64,000 bases of DNA, taken from assembly GCF_014229645.1 (NCBI RefSeq), contig NZ_JAATOD010000001.1, positions 620,001 to 684,000 of the forward strand, written 5' to 3'. Position numbers and translations under genes: made by a program. Of this stretch, positions 28,039-36,502 are shown piece by piece; within the stretch, counting starts at the first letter, position 1, and each line of letters begins with the position of its first letter. Source of the stretch: Listeria swaminathanii (GTDB lineage Bacteria > Bacillota > Bacilli > Lactobacillales > Listeriaceae). The notes beneath the pieces are model-generated. The model worked only from the letters and a program-made list of their open reading frames with translations, did no database searches and was not told the origin of the DNA.

Positions 28039-28086
28039 CTTATTATTCATATAAGAATTGTAAGAATTAAATTGGAGGAATTAATC

Positions 28087-28467
28087 ATGGATTTAGTGAA
28101 AAATGGGAAAGTATTAGAACTTGTACATCCAAGTGGAAACTGGACATTAATCAAAGAAGAAGGTTTTTCTCCAGTTCAAATAACTGTGGCTGCTGTAGCG
28201 GCTTGTAGCGGATACGTATATCAAACATTACTTGAGAAAAAACGAATTGAAATAAATGATTTAAGCATTCACACGGACTATGAGCAAGACCAAGAAAGCG
28301 CCGTGCATGTTTTGACGAAAATTAATGTTACTTTTACAGTTGATTTAGTGGATAAAAGCAATCAAACAAAAGCGGAAAAAGCGGTGCATTTAGTGAAAGA
28401 TGCCTGCCCGGTTGCGAAAAGTTTAGACCCATCGATTGAAATTAATGAGATTGTTGTTTTTAAATAA
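28087..28467 (+). CDS. OsmC/Ohr-family peroxiredoxin-like protein
   Basis: A 126-aa protein of the OsmC fold, which reduces organic hydroperoxides using two cysteines. The expected pair is Cys40 (VAACSGY) and Cys107 (DACPVAKSL). Length and motif spacing are typical of the smaller YhfA-like branch. An open frame runs upstream to 28009 through the promoter; GGAGG before the ATG at 28087 sets the start. It is a single gene with its own terminator. Confidence 0.82.
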   Translation: MDLVKNGKVLELVHPSGNWTLIKEEGFSPVQITVAAVAACSGYVYQTLLEKKRIEINDLSIHTDYEQDQESAVHVLTKINVTFTVDLVDKSNQTKAEKAVHLVKDACPVAKSLDPSIEINEIVVFK

Positions 28468-28476
28468 ATGATGAGT

Positions 28477-28509
28477 AGACCGAGCCTTGTTGCTTGGTCT
28501 GTTTTTTTG
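28477..28509 (+). terminator. Terminator after the OsmC gene
   Basis: The arms AGACCGAGC and GCTTGGTCT are followed by seven T. Confidence 0.82.
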
Positions 28510-28583
28510 CGTTTAGTTTGGCTTGATTACTTAGAGGGAAGGCTATATACTGGAACCAAACAATACAAACGAGGTGCTGGGAC

Positions 28584-29258
28584 ATGGAAGAAAAAACAAT
28601 AGTAGAAAAATTACAACTGACTAAATATAAAGAAGCGGTCATCCTAAATCAACCAGATGGAGCGGATTATTTCCGAAATCTAACAAATTACGAGGAAAAA
28701 ATGGCTGATAAACAATACGATTTAATTTTCGATTTTGTTGAAACGCTAGAAGAATTAATTACGTTCGTGCAAAAAGTCATTGCTGAAAATAAACTTTCCG
28801 TGGATGGTTATTTATTTTTCGCCTACCCCAAAAAAGGCAATAAAAAGTTCGATACATACGTGCACCGCGATGAACTCATGCCGGCGCTAAAAACCGATGA
28901 AGAAGGTTACGTCGACGGTAGCACGCTCAAATTCACGCGAATGGTTGCGCTCGATGAAACGTACACGGTTGTTGGCCTGAAAGAAGCAACGAAGCTAAAA
29001 GCAAAGGGTGTCAAAAAGAATAATCCTTCCGCAGATGAATACGCCAACCACGTTCCCCTAGTCGCAGAATTTTTAGCAGATAAAGGCGATTTACAAACCT
29101 TCTATAATAATCTAGCAACAGGCTACCAGCGAGTATGGGCGCGTTATATTTACTCTGCCAAACAACCAGCCACACAAGAAAAAAGACGTTTAGAAATGGT
29201 CGATATTTTGAGCCAAGGTTATAAAACAAAAGATCTTTACCGACAAGGGAAAAAGTAA
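28584..29258 (+). CDS. YdeI/OmpD-associated (OmdA) family protein
   Basis: A 224-aa cytoplasmic protein. The C-terminal part (about 160-215: FYNNLATGYQRVWARYIYSAKQ, then RRLEMVDILSQGYK) matches the OmdA/YdeI domain seen in proteins linked to bacteriocin or envelope-stress protection. The N-terminal part resembles a DUF1801-like alpha/beta region. Biochemical function is unknown. It is a single gene; its stop codon lies in the terminator hairpin at 29255-29287. Confidence 0.65.
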   Translation: MEEKTIVEKLQLTKYKEAVILNQPDGADYFRNLTNYEEKMADKQYDLIFDFVETLEELITFVQKVIAENKLSVDGYLFFAYPKKGNKKFDTYVHRDELMPALKTDEEGYVDGSTLKFTRMVALDETYTVVGLKEATKLKAKGVKKNNPSADEYANHVPLVAEFLADKGDLQTFYNNLATGYQRVWARYIYSAKQPATQEKRRLEMVDILSQGYKTKDLYRQGKK

Positions 29259-29287
29259 CCAGATAATTTTATTTGGTTACTTTTTTT
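29255..29287 (+). terminator. Terminator overlapping the YdeI-like stop codon
   Basis: The arms GTAACCA and TGGTTAC, with an AT-rich inner stem, are followed by seven T. The left arm contains the TAA stop of the preceding gene. Confidence 0.75.
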
Positions 29288-29391
29288 ATGTTTGAAACTG
29301 CTTCTTTATGTAAAAGTCTCTAGGCGTGATAGAATAGAGGGGGAATAAGACGAAGCAAAATCTTGTTGCACTGGAAAAGGGGACATGCAGG

Positions 29392-29889
29392 ATGGCGAAT
29401 TATATTAACAAAGAAAGGCGCCAAATTGATTTTGATCCATTTGATTTACGGATAATTGCCGTACCAGAAGTAGTAGCGGTGCAGTTTAAGCCGCGCTCAG
29501 AGCATACTTTACTTATTCGTATTGCGGATGTCGGCGCAACCTATCAGCCACTCAAACACGAATCACTTTTTGAAGCTATTTTGCCCGTTCATTTTAATGA
29601 TATTAACGAAGAAGATGATTACTGGGGACTTAGTGACAAGGAGCAGGCCGAGATGAAACTATTTAATGAAGTACATCGCGATTTGATTTATGATTTTGTG
29701 GACGCACACCCAGATTTTACGCAGATTGTTGTCCATTGTCACGCGGGAGTCAGCCGAAGTAGCGCGGTTGCTATGGGGATTGCTGAACATCTAGAGGACA
29801 CGGACACATATAATAAACTTCAAGTAATTAAACGATATTTACCAAATCCGCGGGTTCTCGCGATTATGCGGGGCGAAGCGTATTTATAA
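29392..29889 (+). CDS. Dual-specificity / tyrosine phosphatase-like protein
   Basis: A 165-aa protein with a cysteine-phosphatase signature HCHAGVSRSSA; Cys116 and Arg122 form the CX5R loop. The N-terminal half is not close to any family I can name. It may dephosphorylate protein or a small phosphate ester. It lies 35 bases upstream of the glutathione reductase-like gene and is probably cotranscribed with it. AAGGGG precedes the ATG. Confidence 0.7.
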   Translation: MANYINKERRQIDFDPFDLRIIAVPEVVAVQFKPRSEHTLLIRIADVGATYQPLKHESLFEAILPVHFNDINEEDDYWGLSDKEQAEMKLFNEVHRDLIYDFVDAHPDFTQIVVHCHAGVSRSSAVAMGIAEHLEDTDTYNKLQVIKRYLPNPRVLAIMRGEAYL

Positions 29890-29924
29890 AAACGAAAACG
29901 AAGAAATGTTAGGAGAGATTTTGA

Positions 29925-31274
29925 ATGGAGAAGCATTATGATTATATTGCGATTGGTGGCGGTAGTGGCGGGATTGCTTCGATTAATCGCGCAGCCATGC
30001 ACGGAGCAAAATGTGCATTAATTGAGCCGAAATTTTTAGGTGGGACATGTGTAAATGTTGGTTGTGTTCCGAAAAAAGTAATGTGGTACGGCGCGCAAAT
30101 CAAAGAAGCAATGGATTTATACGCAGATGCCTATGGTTACCAAGTGGATGCAAGCTTTAACTTCCAAAAATTAGTCGAAAACCGAGAAGCATATATTGAA
30201 CGCATTCGCGGTTCCTACAAAAATGGTCTTGATAATAATAACGTAGATTGGATAAAAGGCTATGCCGAATTTGTCGATGAAAAAACATTGCGCGTGAACG
30301 GCGAATTAGTGACAGCGGATCATATTTTAATTGCAACTGGCGGTGAACCAGCACTTCCTTCCATTCCAGGCACAGAATACGGTATCACATCAGATGGCTT
30401 TTTCGCATTAAAAGAACTACCTAAAAAAGTGGCGGTTGTTGGCGCGGGCTACATTGCAGTTGAACTTGCTGGCGTATTACAACAACTTGGCTCAGAAACG
30501 CATTTATTCGTCCGGAAACATGCGCCACTAAGGAATTTCGATCCACTTTTAACCGATACATTAACCGAAATTATCGAGCAATCCGATATGACGTTGCATA
30601 AACATGCGGTTCCTCAAAAAGTCGAAAAAAATTCAGATGGCAGTTTAACGTTAAGCTTAGAAGATGGTCGCACAGAAACGGTCGATACGCTTATTTGGGC
30701 AATTGGACGTAAGCCAGTTATCAAAGGACTTCAAATCGAAAAAGCGGGCGTAAAACTCTTAGAAAGCGGACATATCGCTGTAGATAAATTCCAAAATACT
30801 AATGTAGAAGGAATTTATGCAGTTGGTGATGTAACGGGTCATTACGAATTAACCCCGGTCGCTATCGCTGCTGGCCGCCGCTTGTCAGAACGCCTTTTTA
30901 ACAATAAAACAGATGCTCATTTAAACTATGAAAACATTCCAACCGTTGTATTTAGCCATCCAGCTATCGGAACGGTCGGATTAACAGAACCGGAAGCAAT
31001 CGAAAAATACGGCAAAGAAAATATCAAAGTGTACACTTCTAGCTTTACCTCGATGTACACAGCCATCACAGACCACCGCGAACCTTGTCGGATGAAGCTA
31101 ATATGTGAAGGTAAGACAGAGCGCGTCATCGGCTTGCACGGGATTGGTTACGGCGTGGATGAAATGATTCAAGGATTCGCAGTTGCGATTAATATGGGCG
31201 CAACAAAAGCCGATTTCGACAACACAGTCGCTATCCACCCAACAGGATCCGAAGAATTTGTTACAATGAAATAG
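29925..31274 (+). CDS. gor: Glutathione-disulfide reductase
   Basis: A 449-aa flavoprotein disulfide reductase. The FAD motif [14 protein letters not shown] is followed by the redox disulfide Cys42-Cys47 in [13 protein letters not shown]. The NADPH-binding [13 protein letters not shown] and the C-terminal HPTGSEEF with the catalytic His also fit. It would reduce GSSG with NADPH, consistent with the glutathione that Listeria makes and uses. A relative acting on another disulfide cannot be excluded. TAGGAGA precedes the ATG. Confidence 0.85.
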   Translation: MEKHYDYIAIGGGSGGIASINRAAMHGAKCALIEPKFLGGTCVNVGCVPKKVMWYGAQIKEAMDLYADAYGYQVDASFNFQKLVENREAYIERIRGSYKNGLDNNNVDWIKGYAEFVDEKTLRVNGELVTADHILIATGGEPALPSIPGTEYGITSDGFFALKELPKKVAVVGAGYIAVELAGVLQQLGSETHLFVRKHAPLRNFDPLLTDTLTEIIEQSDMTLHKHAVPQKVEKNSDGSLTLSLEDGRTETVDTLIWAIGRKPVIKGLQIEKAGVKLLESGHIAVDKFQNTNVEGIYAVGDVTGHYELTPVAIAAGRRLSERLFNNKTDAHLNYENIPTVVFSHPAIGTVGLTEPEAIEKYGKENIKVYTSSFTSMYTAITDHREPCRMKLICEGKTERVIGLHGIGYGVDEMIQGFAVAINMGATKADFDNTVAIHPTGSEEFVTMK

Positions 31275-31302
31275 AAAACAACGATGGAGGAGGAAGTACG
31301 CA

Positions 31303-31977
31303 ATGGGAAAAAAATTATCACTTTATTTTGTAAGACATGGTCAAACCTACTTAAATAAAAATTTACGTATGCAAGGTTGGGCTGATACGCCGCTCACACC
31401 AGAAGGCATTGAAGTAGTGAAAGAAAGTGGTCGTGGACTGGCGGAAACAGAGTTCGTTGCAGCCTATTCAAGCGACTTACACCGCACAATCGCAACAGCG
31501 GGACACTTACTTAAAGAAAATAAACACGCATTTGGTTTAACGCTAGAACCACTGAGCGAATTTCGGGAAACATTCTTCGGTTCCTACGAAGGCGAAAAAG
31601 GCGATGTAGCATGGAACGAAATTGCGCATCACATGGGATATGCAAACCAAGAAGAGCTATTCAAAAAAGCCGATGTGCGCGAAACAATGAACGGTACGAA
31701 AGCTGCTGATCCAACCGGAGATGCGGAAGATTTCATGACATTTTGGACTCGCGTAGAACAAGGTTTCTTACACGTTATCAATCGTCACCGTGAAACTGGC
31801 GGGAACGTCCTTATCGTCGCTCACGGAAATACTATTCGTAACATCGTCCATGAACTAGAACCATCGATGGACGAAGCAGTCATCTTGGACAATGCGAGTG
31901 TTACCGTATTAGCCTACGAAAACGGCTTATTCAAATTAGAACGTTTAAATGACACTTCTCATTTTAAAAAAGCATAG
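31303..31977 (+). CDS. Histidine phosphatase / phosphoglycerate mutase family protein
   Basis: A 224-aa histidine phosphatase. The N-terminal YFVRHGQTYLN carries the phosphorylated His12, and VAHGNTIRN carries the second catalytic His. It is a cofactor-dependent mutase fold, but members near 220 aa with this sequence are usually phosphatases of unknown substrate rather than glycolytic mutases. It lies 28 bases after gor with GGAGGAGG upstream, so it is probably in the same transcript. Confidence 0.82.
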   Translation: MGKKLSLYFVRHGQTYLNKNLRMQGWADTPLTPEGIEVVKESGRGLAETEFVAAYSSDLHRTIATAGHLLKENKHAFGLTLEPLSEFRETFFGSYEGEKGDVAWNEIAHHMGYANQEELFKKADVRETMNGTKAADPTGDAEDFMTFWTRVEQGFLHVINRHRETGGNVLIVAHGNTIRNIVHELEPSMDEAVILDNASVTVLAYENGLFKLERLNDTSHFKKA

Positions 31978-31979
31978 AA

Positions 31980-32022
31980 AAAACGAGCTTTAGGAATTAG
32001 TTTCCCAAAGCTCGTTTTTTTA
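31980..32022. terminator. Bidirectional terminator
   Basis: AAAAACGAGCTTT pairs with AAAGCTCGTTTTT across a 13-base loop region. It serves the mutase-family gene on plus and the AI-2E permease gene on minus. Confidence 0.85.
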
Positions 32023-33156
32023 TTCTTTCGGTGTATCCGGGTCAGGAAGATTATTATCAATCGCCAGCTGACCTCGCCGCAATTTAATTAAACGATTAAC
32101 GTTAACAATAATTGTTTTCACAACTGCGTAAAGTGGAACACCTAAGATCATTCCGAAAATTCCTGCTAAGTTTCCAGCAACAATTAAGATAATGATAATA
32201 GTTAGTGGGTGAATAGATAATGATTTACCCATAATATATGGAGAAAGTAAGTTAGAGTCGATTTGTTGAACAATCGTTACAACAACAATAACTAGTAATG
32301 CTTGGACTGGAGAAGTAAATAGCGCCACGATAACCGCGGGAGCAGCTCCAATGAAAGGTCCAAGGTAAGGAATAATATTTGTCGCACCAGCAATGAACCC
32401 GAAAAGTAGCGCATAAGGTTGACCAATAATTAAATACCCAATAAAAGTAAATAAACCAACAAACATACAATCAATTGCTTGCGAACTAATGTAAGTAGAG
32501 ATTGTTTTGTTCATTTCTTTAATAATTTGTTTTGCTTCAGAACGAATACCAGCCGGGAAAAATTTACCAGAGGATTCAACGAACTTATGACCATCTTTAA
32601 ACATATAAAAGACGATAAACGGTACAGTTACAAGGATCATTACAAAACCAGAAACGAAGGAGACAATCGCTCCAAAACTAGAAGCAACACCATCTACGAC
32701 AACAGACATGATTTTTGGTAAGGAGATATTTAGTTTCGAAAGCTCTTCTTTTATGTCCACCCCTTGGAACGCTGGGTTATTGGAGAAGCTTTGTAACCAT
32801 TTCTCGAAATCTTGCCAGTAGCCTGGAATAGCTTTGGCTAATTCAGTGACTTGGTCTGCAAGTGTTGGTCCCAGTTGCATTACCGCTAACACGACAAGTA
32901 CGATAAAGGCAATGAAAATCAAAATAACACTCAGAAGCCTTGGCACTTTTCTTTTTTCTAAAAATAACACGAGCGGATTAAATAAATAGAATAGAAATCC
33001 TGCTACTAAAATTGGCATAAATAGCGTCGAAACGATGATGCCGACTGGAGAAAATATGTACTTCATTTGCAATAGTACGAACAAAATCGCGACCACTGCT
33101 AATATTTCGATGGTCCAAAAAAATAATTTGCTATCTCGAAAACGTGAAAACTTCAA
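32020..33156 (-). CDS. AI-2E family transporter / PerM-like permease
   Basis: A 378-aa membrane protein with about seven transmembrane helices and a long soluble region between helices 3 and 4. The segment FGFIAGATNIIPYLGPFIGAAPAVIVAL and the later QQIDSNLLSPYIMGKSLSIHPL are the family signature. Members include autoinducer-2 exporters and ion antiporters; the substrate here is unknown. The C-terminus is charged. It is divergent from the YtrA-type regulator gene. Confidence 0.82.
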   Translation of the reverse strand: MKFSRFRDSKLFFWTIEILAVVAILFVLLQMKYIFSPVGIIVSTLFMPILVAGFLFYLFNPLVLFLEKRKVPRLLSVILIFIAFIVLVVLAVMQLGPTLADQVTELAKAIPGYWQDFEKWLQSFSNNPAFQGVDIKEELSKLNISLPKIMSVVVDGVASSFGAIVSFVSGFVMILVTVPFIVFYMFKDGHKFVESSGKFFPAGIRSEAKQIIKEMNKTISTYISSQAIDCMFVGLFTFIGYLIIGQPYALLFGFIAGATNIIPYLGPFIGAAPAVIVALFTSPVQALLVIVVVTIVQQIDSNLLSPYIMGKSLSIHPLTIIIILIVAGNLAGIFGMILGVPLYAVVKTIIVNVNRLIKLRRGQLAIDNNLPDPDTPKE

Positions 33157-33237
33157 ATTTTTCCCTTCTTTCTAAAACCTTATTGATAATTTTTATAGTA
33201 CCATTAACTGCTTTAAATAGCCACTGAATTAATACCG

Positions 33238-33276
33238 TTGACGTAAAAGTATATGTGTTATACAATATATATAACA
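33238..33276 (+). promoter_or_regulatory. Promoter and operator of the YtrA-type regulator
   Basis: TTGACG (33238-33243) and TACAAT (33261-33266) with a 17-base spacer form a strong promoter. A perfect inverted repeat TGTTATA (33256-33262) / TATAACA (33270-33276) overlaps the -10. This placement fits autorepression by the downstream GntR-family protein. Confidence 0.72.
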
Positions 33277-33296
33277 GTTGAAGAAGAGGTGGTTTT

Positions 33297-33689
33297 ATGT
33301 TACTCGCGATTGACCTTCAATCAGACGAGCCGATTTATACACAAATATGTAATCAAATCATCGAAGGTATGGCAAAACGGGAACTTTTACCAGGAGATAA
33401 ATTACCTTCTGTTCGAAGTCTTGGCGCGGATATTGGCATTAATTTTCATACCGTAAATAAAGCCTATCAAATTTTAAAGCAAGAGGGATTTATTCAAATT
33501 CACCGTCAAAAAGGTGTGGTTATTCATCCGGACGGGGTAGCAAAGGCAGATGAGCTGTTTTTTGCGAAATTACAAACGAAACTAAGACCGCTCATCGCTG
33601 AATCTGTTGTTCGTGGCGTCACCGAAGAGAAGTGGTTAGAAGTAAGTAAAGCGATTTTTGACGAAATGCATGGACGGAGAGTGGAGTAG
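33297..33689 (+). CDS. GntR/YtrA-subfamily transcriptional regulator
   Basis: A 130-aa short GntR regulator with a winged helix at about 10-75 (EPIYTQICNQIIEGMAKRELLPGDKLPSVRSLGADIGINFHTVNKAYQILKQEG) and only a small C-terminal helical part, as in the YtrA subfamily. Such proteins usually repress adjacent membrane-protein genes. It is followed after two bases by the DUF1648 gene. An inverted repeat on its own promoter is the probable operator. Confidence 0.87.
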   Translation: MLLAIDLQSDEPIYTQICNQIIEGMAKRELLPGDKLPSVRSLGADIGINFHTVNKAYQILKQEGFIQIHRQKGVVIHPDGVAKADELFFAKLQTKLRPLIAESVVRGVTEEKWLEVSKAIFDEMHGRRVE

Positions 33690-33691
33690 AG

Positions 33692-34795
33692 ATGGAAATC
33701 ATCAGTTATATTTTTGTTAGTATTGCAATCATTTCACTGCAAGCAATCACCCCTTTTGTAATTAGAAAATCAGAATGTTTTGGTGTCAATGTTGGCGAAC
33801 GTGCAAACCGAAATGCGGAATTGACGCGATTAAAAAAACAATACGTGGGGCAAGTAGTTCTGTGGACTTCTTTCGTTGCAATCATTGGTATCGCACTCAT
33901 TCAAGGCTTTCATTCCAGCGAGAATATCCAAGCAGGTATTTTTATCGCCTCCATGTTTGGCCAATTAATTGTATCTTTTATTATTTATTACCGTTTCCAC
34001 CAAACAACTTTACAGTGGAAGAGAGACAAGATAGAGGCGGGAGAAATTTCGACCAATTCCATCATTATGGTAGATACTAGTTTTCATCGCAGAAAAATGG
34101 TTATCTCCTATACGTGGTTTGTGGTGCCGTTCCTTATATTTATTATTACGCTAGCAATTACCGTCGTTTTTTATCCTGTAGCCCCAGAAGCATTCCCGAT
34201 TCATTTTGATATGAGTGGGGCGGTGACGGATACAGTCAGCAAATCACCTAGAGTTGCGCTACTTTTACCTATGATGCAACTAGGGATGATTGTGCTTTTT
34301 ATCTTTATTAATTTCGTCATAGCCAGAAGCAAACAAACCGTAGAAAATGAAAACCCGGCAGATTCGCTAAAACGGAATATGTTATTTAGACAGATTTCTA
34401 GTAAAGCGATGTTAATCATGTGTACGATTATGGTACTTGATTTCCTTGTGATGCAAGTAGTTACGTTGCTGTCATTGCCGGCTGAATGGATGCTAACAGC
34501 TACGATTATTACGGTTGTGTTGATTCTATTTGGTACCGTGTTACTTGCTGTTAAAGTAGGGCAAGGTGGCAGCAGACTTAAATTTGCAGATGAGCCGGAT
34601 GGTGTGAATAAACCAATTCGCGATGATGATGCGTTTTGGAAAGCGGGCGTTATTTATTTTAACCGAAACGATCCAGCTTTATTTGTAGAAAAACGCTTTG
34701 GGATTGGTTGGACGATTAATACTGCTCGTCCGGTTGCTTGGTTATCTTTTGTCATTATTATTGCTGTTATCATTTTAATTAGCGTCTTGTTTTAA
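33692..34795 (+). CDS. DUF1648 / SdpI-like membrane protein
   Basis: A 367-aa membrane protein with several transmembrane segments. The PVAPEAFPIHFDMSGAVTD motif defines DUF1648. The C-terminal FWKAGVIYFNRNDPALFVEKRFGIGWTIN region matches a conserved tail found in this family. Related proteins include immunity-type SdpI, but the role here is not known. It is in an operon with the YtrA-type regulator; GGAGAGTGGAG precedes the ATG. Confidence 0.78.
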   Translation: MEIISYIFVSIAIISLQAITPFVIRKSECFGVNVGERANRNAELTRLKKQYVGQVVLWTSFVAIIGIALIQGFHSSENIQAGIFIASMFGQLIVSFIIYYRFHQTTLQWKRDKIEAGEISTNSIIMVDTSFHRRKMVISYTWFVVPFLIFIITLAITVVFYPVAPEAFPIHFDMSGAVTDTVSKSPRVALLLPMMQLGMIVLFIFINFVIARSKQTVENENPADSLKRNMLFRQISSKAMLIMCTIMVLDFLVMQVVTLLSLPAEWMLTATIITVVLILFGTVLLAVKVGQGGSRLKFADEPDGVNKPIRDDDAFWKAGVIYFNRNDPALFVEKRFGIGWTINTARPVAWLSFVIIIAVIILISVLF

Positions 34796-34814
34796 CTTGT
34801 TCGGAGTGGGGTAT
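34789..34814 (+). promoter_or_regulatory. SigB-type promoter of the GyrI-like gene
   Basis: GTTT (34789-34792) and GGGTAT (34809-34814) with a 16-base spacer match the SigB consensus exactly. The -35 lies in the last codons of the preceding gene. The start codon is 54 bases downstream. Confidence 0.75.
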
Positions 34815-34868
34815 TTACCATATGTTATGCAGGTCTTGGTGAGATGCTTTTTAAAGGAGTAGATAATC

Positions 34869-35372
34869 ATGGCGATTAGGTTAAAGCGACTAGAGGAATG
34901 GGAAGGATTTACTGGTATTGCATTCGTCCGCGAAGGTCTTAAAACAGAAGCCTTGCACACAGAAATTAGAAGCGCCTTCAAAGAAATGCTCAAACTTGCG
35001 CAAGAACTAGCTGATTTTTCCGAACAAAAAACGTTTTATGGTATTTCTGTCCATAATATAGAAGATGGGATAACGCATTATTCGGTCATTCCCGTAGAAC
35101 AAAAATATCCTAATTTAAAAGAACCGCTAGAGTGGATTGAAGTGCCGGCTCATACGTATTTTGTTGCCGAGCATATCTCAGGTACTGACATAATCGAAAG
35201 CTACGAAGAAATTGCCAGAGCGATTCAAGCGAAGAACTACAAGCCATACATTACAGCAAACAATCCCGTCTTTGATCCATTACCATTCAAATTGGAACTG
35301 TATACGATAGACGAGAGTGAGAAGGCAAATATCGAAATTAGAATTCCTGTTGTTAAAGAACTTTATACGTAA
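34869..35372 (+). CDS. GyrI-like / effector-binding domain protein
   Basis: A 167-aa stand-alone effector-binding domain of the AraC/GyrI type. The late segment EWIEVPAHTYFVAEHISGTDIIESYEEIARAIQAKNYKP and the closing EIRIPVVKEL are typical. Such proteins bind small hydrophobic or cationic molecules. There is no DNA-binding domain. The SigB-type promoter implies induction by stress. AAAGGAG precedes the ATG. Confidence 0.75.
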   Translation: MAIRLKRLEEWEGFTGIAFVREGLKTEALHTEIRSAFKEMLKLAQELADFSEQKTFYGISVHNIEDGITHYSVIPVEQKYPNLKEPLEWIEVPAHTYFVAEHISGTDIIESYEEIARAIQAKNYKPYITANNPVFDPLPFKLELYTIDESEKANIEIRIPVVKELYT

Positions 35373-35380
35373 ACGCGTGT

Positions 35381-35408
35381 GCCTGGGACTTTTGTTCTGG
35401 GCTTTTTT
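35381..35408 (+). terminator. Terminator after the GyrI-like gene
   Basis: The arms GCCTGGGAC and GTTCTGGGC (with G:U pairs) are followed by six T. Confidence 0.7.
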
Positions 35409-35487
35409 ATACTAGCAAGCTGTTTTTGAGTGTGCTATAATAAGAACGCTATTTTGTGATTATTTTAACAAGAAGGAAGGGATTCAT

Positions 35488-36300
35488 GTGGGATATTACA
35501 GCCCGCAGGAAGTAACAGAGATTACGATTGAGAAAGGGACCCAAAAAGCAAATTCCAGTACATTAACGCTCGTTTTACTAGGATTTTTGGGTGGGGCTTT
35601 TATATCGCTTGGTTACTTATTATACATACGTGCAGTAGGAACAATGCCTCACGAATGGGGAAGTTTTGCAACGCTAATTGGAGCAAGTTTGTTTCCAGTT
35701 GGACTTGTTTGTATCTTGCTAGGTGGAGGAGAACTAATCACTGGCAACATGATGGCCGTAGCGATTGCTTGGTACGACAAAAAGATTTCCTTCCAACAAC
35801 TTCTTAGAAACTGGGCCATTGTGTCCGTAATGAACTTAGTAGGCGCCTTTTTCGTCGCTTATTTCTTTGGACATTTCGTCGGCTTAACAGAAGGCGATTT
35901 CTTACCAAAAACCCTCGCAACAGCTGGTGCAAAAATTAACGATCCTTTCTGGGTTGCTTTTGTTTCCGGTATTGGTTGTAACTGGTTTGTAGGAATTGCT
36001 GTTTGGCTTTGTTACGCGGCCAAAGATTTCGCTGGCAAAATTCTCGGCATTTGGTTCCCGGTAATGGCCTTTGTCGCAATTGGATTCCAGCACGTTGTCG
36101 CCAACATGTTTATCATTCCAGCCGCGATTTTCGCTGGATACTATTCATGGGCAGATTTTATTTGGAACGTCATCCCAGTATACTTAGGAAATGTCGTCGG
36201 CGGAGCAGTGTTCGTCAGCCTATTCTACTTCCTTGCCTATAAGAAAAACGCACCAAAAAAAGTAAAAGAAGAAATTCATCAACCAATTGAAGAAAATTAA
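35488..36300 (+). CDS. Formate/nitrite transporter (FNT) family channel
   Basis: A 270-aa channel with six transmembrane helices. Family hallmarks are LLGGGELITGNMMAVAIAW in the first half and GIGCNWFVGIAVWLC plus GFQHVVANMF in the second half, the latter with the central-pore His. It moves formate, nitrite or a related small anion. The start is GTG behind AAGGAAGG. It is a single gene with its own terminator. Confidence 0.88.
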   Translation: MGYYSPQEVTEITIEKGTQKANSSTLTLVLLGFLGGAFISLGYLLYIRAVGTMPHEWGSFATLIGASLFPVGLVCILLGGGELITGNMMAVAIAWYDKKISFQQLLRNWAIVSVMNLVGAFFVAYFFGHFVGLTEGDFLPKTLATAGAKINDPFWVAFVSGIGCNWFVGIAVWLCYAAKDFAGKILGIWFPVMAFVAIGFQHVVANMFIIPAAIFAGYYSWADFIWNVIPVYLGNVVGGAVFVSLFYFLAYKKNAPKKVKEEIHQPIEEN

Positions 36301-36305
36301 ACGTA

Positions 36306-36340
36306 AAAGCTAGTTGCATTCCGTGTAACTAGCTTTTTTT
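36306..36340 (+). terminator. Terminator after the FNT gene
   Basis: AAAGCTAGTT pairs with AACTAGCTTT, followed by a T-run. Confidence 0.82.
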
Positions 36341-36502
36341 ATAAAAAATTTAAATACTTTCTCATTCCTATCATGCCGGGATAGAATCACTTTTTTCAGA
36401 AGCCGTTTGCTTAAAATCCTGATTAGCTTTTTTTATTTGTGGAAAACACTAATATAAGCAGCACGAAGCGTCGGCAGAAAATTTGATGGAGGAGTGGTAT
36501 TT

